This document shows, piece by piece, positions 1-7,469 of a stretch of DNA of 7,469 bases; the first letter of the stretch is position 1, and every line of letters starts with the position of its first letter. The stretch is from contig JAJYHA010000457.1 of the NCBI GenBank assembly GCA_021784995.1, positions 1-7,469 of the forward strand. Direction: 5' to 3'. Below the pieces are notes generated by a model. The model saw only the letters and a program-made list of their open reading frames with translations. It ran no database searches and was not told the DNA's origin. The position numbers were made by a program, and so were the translations under genes. This DNA comes from Myxococcales bacterium (lineage in GTDB: Bacteria; Myxococcota; Myxococcia; Myxococcales; Anaeromyxobacteraceae).

Positions 1-7
1 TGGCCCG

Positions 8-24
8 GTTCCGCGACGCGGAAC
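8..24 (-). terminator. Hairpin downstream of the AraC-family gene, possible terminator
   Basis: Positions 8-14 and 18-24 form a perfect 7-bp inverted repeat (GTTCCGC / GCGGAAC) around a 3-nt loop. It lies 15 bp beyond the stop codon of the minus-strand regulator, where a terminator would sit. No T-rich tract follows on the minus strand, so it is not a canonical intrinsic terminator. It could instead be a transcript-stabilising hairpin or a chance palindrome in GC-rich DNA. Confidence 0.35.
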
Positions 25-38
25 GCGAGCGGCCGGGA

Positions 39-1088
39 TCACCGCGACGCGGCGTCGCGGCGGTAGTCGGCGGGCGCCTTCCCGGTCCAGGCGCGGAAGG
101 CGCGGGCGAAGCTCTTCTCGTTGCGGAACCCGACCTCCCAGGCGATCTGCTTCACCGAGCGCCCGCTGCGGAAGAGCAGCTCGATCGCCGCGTCGCGGCG
201 CGCCTCGTCCTTGAGCGCCTGCAGCGAGGCCCCCTCCTCGCGGACGTGGCGGTGGAGGGTCCGCACCGAGACGTGGAGGTGGCGCGCCAGGTCCGCGGCG
301 TTCCGGAAGCGGTCCGCCCGTCCGCGCAGGAGCTGGCGGACGCGCCGCACCAGCAGGCGATCGCGCCGGTACTGGAGGACGGTCAGCGGCAGCGCCCGCT
401 CGAGCATGAGCTGCAGCGCGCGCTCGTCGCGGCGCATGGGGAGCGCCAGGTAGTGGGCGTCGAAGCGGAGGCCGGCCCGGGGCGCCCCGAACCGCACCGC
501 GCCCGGGAAGAGCAGCGCGTACACGTCGGCGTGGGGCGGCGCCGCGAACGGGAACTCCACCTCGAGGAGCGGGATGCGCGAGTCGACCGCCCAGCAGGCG
601 TAGCCGTGGACGTAGCGGAGCAGGGTCATGAGGCAGAACTCGCGCAGCTCCCCGAAGGCGCGGTGCTCCGCGATGGAGAGCGTGGCCACGTGACCCGAGA
701 CCTCGAGCCGGAGCACGACGTCCTCGGTCAGGAGCCGGTGGTGCCGGCACCAGCGCTTCAGCGCGACGCCGAGCGTGGGCGAGGTGAGCGAGGCGCGGCA
801 CAGCATGCCGTAGCTGCCCCAGGGCAGCCGGCGCGAGAACCACCCCAGCGCCTCGTCGTCGAGCTGCTGCATGGCGGCGCCGGCCAGGATCTCCATCTGG
901 CGCGCCGTGATGAACGCCCGCTCGCTCGCGAGCTGAGCTGGCGCGATCTGTGCCGCCCGGAGGGCGTCGCCGGGGTCGACGCCATAGCGCTGGAATCCCT
1001 GAACCACCGCGCGCACGAAGGCGACAGGGGTGGCGGCCGGGCGCTCGGCGCGGGGAGGCGGGCGGGCCGGCGGCGGCGTCCGGACCAT
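39..1088 (-). CDS. AraC-family transcriptional regulator
   Basis: This gene encodes a 349-residue cytoplasmic DNA-binding regulator. The C-terminal part (about residues 249-345) is a typical AraC double helix-turn-helix domain. The first HTH covers about residues 263-286 ([20 protein letters not shown]). The second covers about 311-343 and carries the family signature IAxxxGFxxxxxFxRxFxxxxGxxPxxYR as [20 protein letters not shown] followed by TGKAPADYR. The first ~210 residues look like the arabinose-binding/dimerisation type of ligand domain found in OruR-like AraC regulators; that subfamily call is from memory and less certain. The reading frame stays open far upstream, so the start matters. 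I chose the ATG at 1086-1088 because a GGGAGAG ribosome binding site precedes it and the frame upstream overlaps ivd. The gene is divergent from the leucine-degradation operon, which suggests, but does not prove, that it controls that operon. The effector cannot be told from sequence. Confidence 0.9.
   Translation of the reverse strand: MVRTPPPARPPPRAERPAATPVAFVRAVVQGFQRYGVDPGDALRAAQIAPAQLASERAFITARQMEILAGAAMQQLDDEALGWFSRRLPWGSYGMLCRASLTSPTLGVALKRWCRHHRLLTEDVVLRLEVSGHVATLSIAEHRAFGELREFCLMTLLRYVHGYACWAVDSRIPLLEVEFPFAAPPHADVYALLFPGAVRFGAPRAGLRFDAHYLALPMRRDERALQLMLERALPLTVLQYRRDRLLVRRVRQLLRGRADRFRNAADLARHLHVSVRTLHRHVREEGASLQALKDEARRDAAIELLFRSGRSVKQIAWEVGFRNEKSFARAFRAWTGKAPADYRRDAASR
42..60. repeat. 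Perfect inverted repeat at the 3' end of the AraC-family gene
   Basis: Positions 42-49 and 53-60 form a perfect 8-bp inverted repeat (CCGCGACG / CGTCGCGG) with a 3-nt loop. It covers the last codons of the regulator gene, next to the stop. Its core CCGCGACGCGG (42-52) recurs exactly at 11-21 inside the neighbouring hairpin at 8-24, giving two hairpins built on the same 11-bp sequence with a 31-bp period. Confidence 0.5.
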
Positions 1089-1095
1089 CGTGTCA

Positions 1096-1102
1096 CTCTC
1101 CC
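1096..1102 (-). promoter_or_regulatory. Ribosome binding site of the AraC-family gene
   Basis: Read on the minus strand the sequence is GGGAGAG, about 7-9 nt before the ATG at 1088. It decides the start within a frame that is open for much longer upstream. Confidence 0.6.
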
Positions 1103-1190
1103 ACCGATTGGCAGGATCTGCAACCTCTCTGGCGCGCTCTGCGCCGGCCGCGGCCGTACGCTCCTCGACGGATCGCCGGGGGCCGTGGCG

Positions 1191-1209
1191 CTCCGGCGCC
1201 GGACCGGAG
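1191..1209 (+). repeat. Inverted repeat overlapping the ivd ribosome binding site
   Basis: CTCCGG at 1191-1196 is complementary to CCGGAG at 1204-1209, with a 7-nt loop. The right arm includes the first bases of the Shine-Dalgarno sequence. An alternative fold uses the internal palindrome at 1192-1203, which leaves the Shine-Dalgarno free. The two folds are mutually exclusive in RNA. Confidence 0.35.
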
Positions 1210-1213
1210 GAGG
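1206..1213 (+). promoter_or_regulatory. Ribosome binding site of ivd
   Basis: GGAGGAGG is a strong Shine-Dalgarno sequence. It contains GGAGG (1206-1210, 7 nt before the ATG) and AGGAGG (1208-1213, 4 nt before). It supports the ATG at 1218 over the in-frame ATG at 1227 and the GTG at 1296. Confidence 0.8.
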
Positions 1214-1217
1214 ACGC

Positions 1218-2471
1218 ATGGACCCGATGGGCCTCGAGACGAACGTGCAGCCCCTGGGCGCCGCCGTCGACCGGAGGGCACCGGCCGGCGACGCGGTGAT
1301 CGCCGCGCTGCGCTACCCGGGCCTCGATCACGGGCTGGGCGAGACGGCCGAGCTCCTCCGCGAGACGGTGCGCCAGTTCGCGGCCGAGGAGATCGCGCCG
1401 CGCGCGGCGGCCATCGACCGCGCCAACCACTTCCCCATGGACCTGTGGCGGAAGCTCGGGGCGCTCGGGCTCCTCGGCGTCACCGTCGACCCGGAGTACG
1501 ACGGCGCGGGCATGACCTACCTCGAGCACGTCGTCGCCATGGAGGAGATCAGCCGGGCGTCGGCCGCGGTGGGGCTCGCGTACGGCGCGCACTCGAACCT
1601 GTGCGTGAACCAGATCCACCGCAACGGGAGCGAGCGCCAGAAGCGCCGCTACCTGCCGAAGCTGGTCTCGGGCGAGCACGTGGGCGCGCTGGCCATGAGC
1701 GAGCCGGGCGCCGGCTCCGACGTGGTGAACATGAAGCTGCGGGCCGAGCGGCGCGGCGACCGCTACCTCCTGAACGGCAGCAAGATGTGGATCACCAACG
1801 GCCCCCACGCGGACGTCATGGTCGTGTACGCCAAGACCGACCCGGCCGCCGGCCCGCGCGGCATCACCGCGTTCCTGGTCGAGCGCGAGTTCCCCGGCTT
1901 CTCGACCGCCCAGAAGCTGGACAAGCTCGGGATGCGGGGCTCCGACACCTGCGAGCTCCTCTTCGAGGACTGCGAGGTGCCGGAGGAGAACGTGCTCGGC
2001 GCCGTGGGGCGCGGCGTGAACGTGCTCATGAGCGGGCTCGACTACGAGCGGCTGGTGCTGGCCGGCGGTCCGCTCGGCATCATGCAGGCGTGCCTCGACG
2101 TGGTCCTCCCCTACGTCCACGAGCGGAAGCAGTTCGGGCAACCCATCGGCGAGTTCCAGCTCATGCAGGCCAAGCTGGCCGACATGTACACCACCCTGAG
2201 CGCGTGCCGCTCCTACGTGTACGCCGTGGCGCGGCAGTGCAGCGCCGGGAAGACCGCGCGCAAGGACGCGGCGGGCGCGATCCTCTATGCTTCGGAGCGC
2301 GCCACCCACATGGCGCTCGAGGCGATCCAGTGCCTGGGCGGGAACGGCTACATCAACGACTACCCGACGGGCCGCCTCCTGCGCGACGCGAAGCTCTACG
2401 AGATCGGGGCCGGCACGAGCGAGATCCGGCGCATGCTGATCGGCCGCGAGCTGTTCCACGAGACCGCGTGA
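1218..2471 (+). CDS. ivd: Isovaleryl-CoA dehydrogenase
   Basis: This 417-residue flavoenzyme (also named LiuA) oxidises isovaleryl-CoA to 3-methylcrotonyl-CoA in leucine degradation and passes electrons to electron-transferring flavoprotein. It has the acyl-CoA dehydrogenase fold throughout. FAD/substrate motifs are [10 protein letters not shown] (159-168), MWITNG (190-195) and QCLGGNGY (371-378). The catalytic base is diagnostic: Glu277 in [11 protein letters not shown] matches the Glu of isovaleryl-CoA dehydrogenases. The site used by most other acyl-CoA dehydrogenases, near YEIGAGTSE (394-402), has Gly-Ala instead of Glu. The body closely resembles Pseudomonas LiuA as I recall it, including the ending [13 protein letters not shown]. 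About 32 residues precede the point (Tyr33, [11 protein letters not shown]) where that shorter homologue begins. The start rests on a strong ribosome binding site. It is the first gene of the operon, 31 bp before mccB. Confidence 0.96.
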   Translation: MDPMGLETNVQPLGAAVDRRAPAGDAVIAALRYPGLDHGLGETAELLRETVRQFAAEEIAPRAAAIDRANHFPMDLWRKLGALGLLGVTVDPEYDGAGMTYLEHVVAMEEISRASAAVGLAYGAHSNLCVNQIHRNGSERQKRRYLPKLVSGEHVGALAMSEPGAGSDVVNMKLRAERRGDRYLLNGSKMWITNGPHADVMVVYAKTDPAAGPRGITAFLVEREFPGFSTAQKLDKLGMRGSDTCELLFEDCEVPEENVLGAVGRGVNVLMSGLDYERLVLAGGPLGIMQACLDVVLPYVHERKQFGQPIGEFQLMQAKLADMYTTLSACRSYVYAVARQCSAGKTARKDAAGAILYASERATHMALEAIQCLGGNGYINDYPTGRLLRDAKLYEIGAGTSEIRRMLIGRELFHETA

Positions 2472-2502
2472 CCCTCGGCCCCCGCCCCAGGAATCTCGCC
2501 GC

Positions 2503-4110
<1,608 letters not shown>

Positions 4111-4115
4111 CCCTC

Positions 4116-6131
4116 ATGTTCGACAAGATCCTCATCGCGAACCGGGGCGAGATCGCCTGCCGCGTCATCCGCACCGCGCGGCGGCTGGGCGTGCGGACGG
4201 TGGCGGTCTACTCCGACGCCGACGAGCACGCGCGCCACGTGGCCATGGCGGACGAGGCCTACCGCGTCGGTCCTCCGCCCGCGCGCGACAGCTACCTCGA
4301 CGGCGCCGCCCTGGTGGAGGCGGCGCTCCGCAGCGGGGCCCGAGCGGTCCACCCGGGCTACGGGTTCCTGTCCGAGAACGCCGCCTTCGCCGAGGCGTGC
4401 GCCGCGGCGGGGCTGGTCTTCGTCGGCCCGCCCCCCGCCGCCATCCGCGCCATGGGCTCCAAGAGCGCCGCCAAGCAGCTGATGGAGCGGGCGGGCGTCC
4501 CGCTCGTCCCCGGGTACCACGGTGACGATCAGTCCGCGGCGCGCCTCGCGGCCGAGGCGGCCCGCATCGGCTGGCCGGTCCTGGTGAAGGCGAGCGCCGG
4601 CGGCGGCGGCAAGGGCATGCGCGCCGTGAACGAGGCGGCCTCCTTCGCGGACGCGCTGGCGGGCGCCCGCCGCGAGTCCCTGGCCGCGTTCGGCGACGAC
4701 CGCGTGCTCCTGGAGCGCTACCTGACGCGCCCCCGGCACGTCGAGATCCAGGTCTTCGCCGACACGCGGGGGAGCGCCCTCCACCTCTTCGAGCGCGATT
4801 GCTCCATCCAGCGGCGGCACCAGAAGGTGCTGGAGGAGGCGCCGGCGCCCGGCGTCTCGCCGGCGCTGCGCGCCGAGATGGGCGCCGCGGCGGTCGCGGC
4901 GGCGAACGCCATCGGGTACGTCGGCGCGGGCACGGTGGAGTTCCTGCTCGACGAGGACGGCCGCTTCTACTTCATGGAGATGAACACGCGCCTCCAGGTG
5001 GAGCACCCGGTGACCGAGATGATCACCGGCCAGGACCTGGTGGAGTGGCAGCTGCGCGTCGCCTGCGGGGAGCCGCTCCCGCTGCGCCAGGACCAGCTCG
5101 CCATCACCGGGCACGCCATCGAGGCGCGCGTCTACGCCGAGGACCCCTCGCGCGAGTTCCTGCCCTCCACGGGCGTGCTCTCGCACCTGCGCCCGCCCGT
5201 GGCCTCGGCCCACGTCCGCGTCGACATCGGCGTGCGGGAGGGCGACGCGGTCACGATCCACTACGACCCGATGATCGCCAAGCTGGTGGTGTGGGACGGC
5301 GATCGGGCGGGGGCCGTGCGGAGGCTCCGGGCCGCGCTGGCCGAGTACCAGGTGGTGGGGGTGACCACCAACCTCGCCTTCCTCGGCGCGGTGGCGGCGC
5401 ACCCGGCCTACGCCGCCGCCGAGCTGGACACCCGCTTCATCGATCGCCACCGCGGCGAGCTGGTGGGCGACGAGGGGCCGGCCAGCGACGCGGTGCTCGC
5501 GACCGCCACCCTGGACGTCCTCCTGCGCCGGGCGGAGGAGTCCGAGCGGGCCGCCCGCGCCTCGGGCGATCCCCACTCGCCCTGGGGCGCGACGGACGGC
5601 TGGCGGCTCAACGCCGACCACCACCACGCCCTCACCTTCGTGGACGGCGGCGCGCTGGTGCGCGTCGTCGCGCACTACCGGCCCGACGGCCTCGAGCTGG
5701 AGCTGCCCGGGGCGCGGCTGGTCGTGCGCGGCGAGCGCAGCGGACCGGACGACCTCGTCGTCGACCTCGGCGGCGCCCGCGTGCGCGCCACCGTCGTCCG
5801 GAGCGGCGACGAGATCGTGGTGATGACCCACGGCCGCGGGCACCGGCTCACGCTGCACGACCCCGACGCCGCCGCCGAGCGCGAGGTGGACGCAGGCAAC
5901 CTCAGGGCCCCCATGCCGGGGAAGGTCATCGCGGTGATGGTGGAGGCGGGCGCGACGGTCCAGAAGGGGCAGCCGCTCCTCATCCTGGAGGCGATGAAGA
6001 TGGAGCACACCGTCACCTCGCCCCGGGACGGCCGGGTGGCGGACGTCCACTTCGGCGCCGGCGCCCTCGTGGGCGAGGGCGGGGAGCTCCTCACGCTCGA
6101 GGCCGAGGAGCCCCCGGAAGCATCGGGCTAG
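4116..6131 (+). CDS. mccA: Methylcrotonyl-CoA carboxylase, biotin carboxylase/biotin carrier (alpha) subunit
   Basis: This 671-residue subunit (LiuD) carboxylates its own biotin with ATP and bicarbonate, then presents it to the beta subunit. Domains in order are the biotin carboxylase N-terminal domain (1-~112, FDKILIANRGEIACRVIR), ATP-grasp (~115-312), biotin carboxylase C-terminal domain (~335-445), a linker/BT-type domain (~460-590) and a biotinyl domain (~595-663). Visible key residues are Lys116 and Lys158, the glycine-rich loop ASAGGGGKGM (159-168), Lys237 in QRRHQK, Glu275, Glu288, Asn290 and Arg292 in EMNTRLQVEHP, and the biotinylated Lys628 in EAMKMEH. Nothing essential is missing. 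The pairing with mccB assigns the substrate; on its own this subunit could be confused with a propionyl- or geranyl-CoA carboxylase subunit. No Shine-Dalgarno precedes the ATG, so it is probably translationally coupled to mccB. An in-frame GTG at 4107, overlapping the mccB stop, is an alternative start. Confidence 0.95.
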   Translation: MFDKILIANRGEIACRVIRTARRLGVRTVAVYSDADEHARHVAMADEAYRVGPPPARDSYLDGAALVEAALRSGARAVHPGYGFLSENAAFAEACAAAGLVFVGPPPAAIRAMGSKSAAKQLMERAGVPLVPGYHGDDQSAARLAAEAARIGWPVLVKASAGGGGKGMRAVNEAASFADALAGARRESLAAFGDDRVLLERYLTRPRHVEIQVFADTRGSALHLFERDCSIQRRHQKVLEEAPAPGVSPALRAEMGAAAVAAANAIGYVGAGTVEFLLDEDGRFYFMEMNTRLQVEHPVTEMITGQDLVEWQLRVACGEPLPLRQDQLAITGHAIEARVYAEDPSREFLPSTGVLSHLRPPVASAHVRVDIGVREGDAVTIHYDPMIAKLVVWDGDRAGAVRRLRAALAEYQVVGVTTNLAFLGAVAAHPAYAAAELDTRFIDRHRGELVGDEGPASDAVLATATLDVLLRRAEESERAARASGDPHSPWGATDGWRLNADHHHALTFVDGGALVRVVAHYRPDGLELELPGARLVVRGERSGPDDLVVDLGGARVRATVVRSGDEIVVMTHGRGHRLTLHDPDAAAEREVDAGNLRAPMPGKVIAVMVEAGATVQKGQPLLILEAMKMEHTVTSPRDGRVADVHFGAGALVGEGGELLTLEAEEPPEASG

Positions 6132-6187
6132 GCGGGCCGCGGCGCCGGAGCGGCACGAACACCCCTCCCGGGCGGGTCCTGGCGACC

Positions 6188-6215
6188 GCGCCCGTTCCGG
6201 GTGCGTCGCGGGCGC
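6188..6215 (+). repeat. GC-rich inverted repeat after mccA
   Basis: GCGCCCG (6188-6194) and CGGGCGC (6209-6215) form a perfect 7-bp stem with a 14-nt loop, 57 bp after the mccA stop. There is no T tract, so a role as operon terminator is only possible. It may be chance in GC-rich DNA. Confidence 0.25.
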
Positions 6216-6289
6216 CACGAGCTCCCGGTCTCCGACGGGCCGCGGCATTCACTCCCCGCTAGAACCCCTGCCCGCACCTCGGGCGGCCG

Positions 6290-6327
6290 CCATCCGGCGG
6301 CACGACCCGGGCCCCGCCGCCGGCTGG
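6290..6327 (+). repeat. Long inverted repeat just upstream of the isocitrate lyase ribosome binding site
   Basis: The arms 6290-6301 and 6316-6327 pair over 12 positions with one mismatch: CCA-t-CCGGCGGC against GCCGCCGG-c-TGG. A 14-nt loop lies between them. The right arm ends 3 nt before the Shine-Dalgarno sequence of the lyase gene. It could be a leader hairpin or operator of the lyase gene, or a late terminator for the operon, although no T tract follows. A 10-bp palindrome GGCGGCCGCC (6282-6291) touches its left arm. Confidence 0.45.
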
Positions 6328-6330
6328 GGC

Positions 6331-6338
6331 AGGAGGAG
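6331..6338 (+). promoter_or_regulatory. Ribosome binding site of the isocitrate lyase gene
   Basis: AGGAGGAG is a strong Shine-Dalgarno sequence directly before the ATG at 6341. The AGGAGG core ends 4 nt from the start codon. It fixes the start of a gene whose stop is outside the window. Confidence 0.75.
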
Positions 6339-6340
6339 AG

Positions 6341-7469
6341 ATGGACCTCGACAGGGAAGTGGATGCGCTGCGCGAGTGGTTCGCCAGCCCGCGGTTCCGC
6401 GGGATCCGCCGGGTGTACTCGGCGCGCGAGGTGATCGAGCAACGCGGGACCATCCGCCTCGATCACACGGTGGCGCGCACCGCCGCCGAGGCGTTCTACG
6501 CCCGCCTGCGCCAGCTCTTCGAGGAGCGGCGCTGCATCACCACCTTCGGCCCCTACTCGCCCGGCCAGGCGGTGGCCATCAAGAAGATGGGGATCGAGGG
6601 CATCTACCTCGGCGGCTGGGCCACCTCGGCCAAGGGCTCGTCCCACGAGGATCCGGGGCCCGACCTCGCCAGCTATCCGTTGAGCCAGGTCCCGGACGAG
6701 GCGGCGGCGATCGTGCGCGCGCTGCTGACGGCTGACCGCAACCAGTACCACACGCGCGCGCGCATGACGGAGGAGCAGCGGCGCGCCACCCCCGCGGTCG
6801 ACTTCCGGCCCTTCATCATCGCCGACGCCGACACCGGCCACGGCGGCGACGCGCACGTCCGCAACCTGATCCGCCGCTTCGTCGAGGTGGGCGTCCCGGG
6901 CTACCACATCGAGGACCAGAAGCCGGGCGTGAAGAAGTGCGGCCACCAGGGGGGCAAGGTCCTGGTGGCGGAGGACGAGCAGCTCAAGCGGCTCTCGGCG
7001 GCGCGCTTCCAGCTCGACGTCATGGGCGTGCCCGGGATCGTCGTCGCCCGCACCGACGCCGAGTCGGCGACGCTCCTCGACGGCCGCAGCGACGAGCGGG
7101 ATCAGCCCTTCGTGCTCGGCGCGACGAACCTCGCCGTCCCCACGTACCGGGTCGCGTTCCTGGCCATCCTGCGCCAGTTCCACCGCGCCGGCGTGGAGGA
7201 GCTGAGCGGCCACCAGCTCTACGCGCCGTGCGAGGAGGAGTACGCCGCGGCCGACGCCTGGCTGGCGCGGTCCGGCTTCGACCGCGCCGTCGCCGACGCG
7301 GTCGCCGAGTACCGGAGCGGCGCCATCGCGGGGGTCGACGCCGCGCTCGACCGGGTGTTCGATCGCTTCGTCGACGCCTGGCAGCAGGAGGCGGGCGTCT
7401 CGACGTACGCCGAGGCGGTCGGGAACGTCATCGCGTTCCGGCAGAGCGAGGGCGAGCAGGCGCCCATGA
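6341..7469 (+). CDS. aceA: Isocitrate lyase, long ICL2-like form, 3' end outside the window
   Basis: Isocitrate lyase cleaves isocitrate to glyoxylate and succinate, the first step of the glyoxylate shunt; the same fold can also act as 2-methylisocitrate lyase. The visible 376 residues carry the catalytic motif KKCGH (198-202, Cys200), the metal/substrate loop [10 protein letters not shown] (161-170), [11 protein letters not shown] just before the active-site loop, and [11 protein letters not shown]. Several stretches, such as [45 protein letters not shown] and QSEGE near the window end, resemble the ~760-residue ICL2 (AceA2) of mycobacteria more than the ~430-residue E. coli enzyme. That comparison is from memory. 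If right, only about half the protein is seen here, and a C-terminal regulatory domain would lie beyond the edge. The frame has no stop before the window end. The 209-bp gap upstream and the strong ribosome binding site suggest its own transcript. Confidence 0.93.
   Translation, partial: MDLDREVDALREWFASPRFRGIRRVYSAREVIEQRGTIRLDHTVARTAAEAFYARLRQLFEERRCITTFGPYSPGQAVAIKKMGIEGIYLGGWATSAKGSSHEDPGPDLASYPLSQVPDEAAAIVRALLTADRNQYHTRARMTEEQRRATPAVDFRPFIIADADTGHGGDAHVRNLIRRFVEVGVPGYHIEDQKPGVKKCGHQGGKVLVAEDEQLKRLSAARFQLDVMGVPGIVVARTDAESATLLDGRSDERDQPFVLGATNLAVPTYRVAFLAILRQFHRAGVEELSGHQLYAPCEEEYAAADAWLARSGFDRAVADAVAEYRSGAIAGVDAALDRVFDRFVDAWQQEAGVSTYAEAVGNVIAFRQSEGEQAPM

Larger units (their letters stand above)
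1089..1217. promoter_or_regulatory. Divergent intergenic region between the regulator and the leucine-degradation operon
   Basis: This 129-bp gap must hold the 5' leaders, and most likely the promoters, of both the AraC-family gene (leftward) and ivd (rightward). I could not pick convincing -35/-10 boxes on either strand. Visible symmetrical elements are a short inverted repeat GCAG-GAT-CTGC at 1111-1121, a 12-bp palindrome CGGCCGCGGCCG at 1145-1156 and a 12-bp palindrome TCCGGCGCCGGA at 1192-1203. Any of these could be an operator, but palindromes made only of G and C are expected often at this base composition. Confidence 0.6.

Noticed and set aside
1145..1156. 12-bp palindrome CGGCCGCGGCCG as an operator
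   Set aside because: It consists only of G and C in a low-complexity stretch, where such palindromes are expected by chance; I list it only within the intergenic description.
6260..6265. TAGAAC as a possible -10 box for the isocitrate lyase promoter
   Set aside because: It is one of few AT-containing stretches in the gap, but no -35-like hexamer lies at a suitable distance upstream, so a promoter cannot be supported.
6128..7213. 361-codon minus-strand open frame opposite the isocitrate lyase gene
   Set aside because: The plus-strand frame from 6341 has unmistakable isocitrate lyase motifs and a strong ribosome binding site; the antisense frame has none.

Overview
The window is very GC-rich and densely coding. 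It reads as ordinary chromosomal DNA from a high-GC bacterium. The mixture of a leucine/isovalerate (liu-type) degradation operon and a long-form isocitrate lyase, with strong GC bias at third codon positions, would suit a Myxococcota organism of the Anaeromyxobacter kind. That assignment is an inference from composition and general resemblance, not from a search.

Layout. A minus-strand gene (39-1088) encodes an AraC-family transcriptional regulator. It is divergently arranged, across a 129-bp gap, from a plus-strand operon of three genes: isovaleryl-CoA dehydrogenase (1218-2471), the carboxyltransferase (beta) subunit of methylcrotonyl-CoA carboxylase (2503-4110) and its biotin carboxylase/biotin carrier (alpha) subunit (4116-6131). 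The intergenic gaps of 31 and 5 bp indicate one transcript. A 209-bp non-coding gap with strong inverted repeats follows. Then comes an isocitrate lyase gene (6341 onward) that runs off the right edge; its first 376 codons are visible and resemble the long ICL2-type enzyme.

How the genes fit together. The operon encodes two consecutive steps of leucine catabolism: isovaleryl-CoA to 3-methylcrotonyl-CoA, then to 3-methylglutaconyl-CoA. The genes for the last two steps (methylglutaconyl-CoA hydratase and HMG-CoA lyase) are not in this window. The complete pathway yields acetyl-CoA and acetoacetate. Growth on these C2 units needs the glyoxylate shunt, so an isocitrate lyase next door makes metabolic sense. 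The divergent AraC-type protein is the natural candidate for the local regulator.

I see no mobile element, CRISPR array, tRNA, rRNA or clearly novel multi-gene system. The observations most worth a second look are the AraC-type regulator beside a liu operon, the ICL2-type lyase, a pair of hairpins sharing an 11-bp core at the end of the regulator gene, and a hairpin immediately upstream of the isocitrate lyase ribosome binding site.
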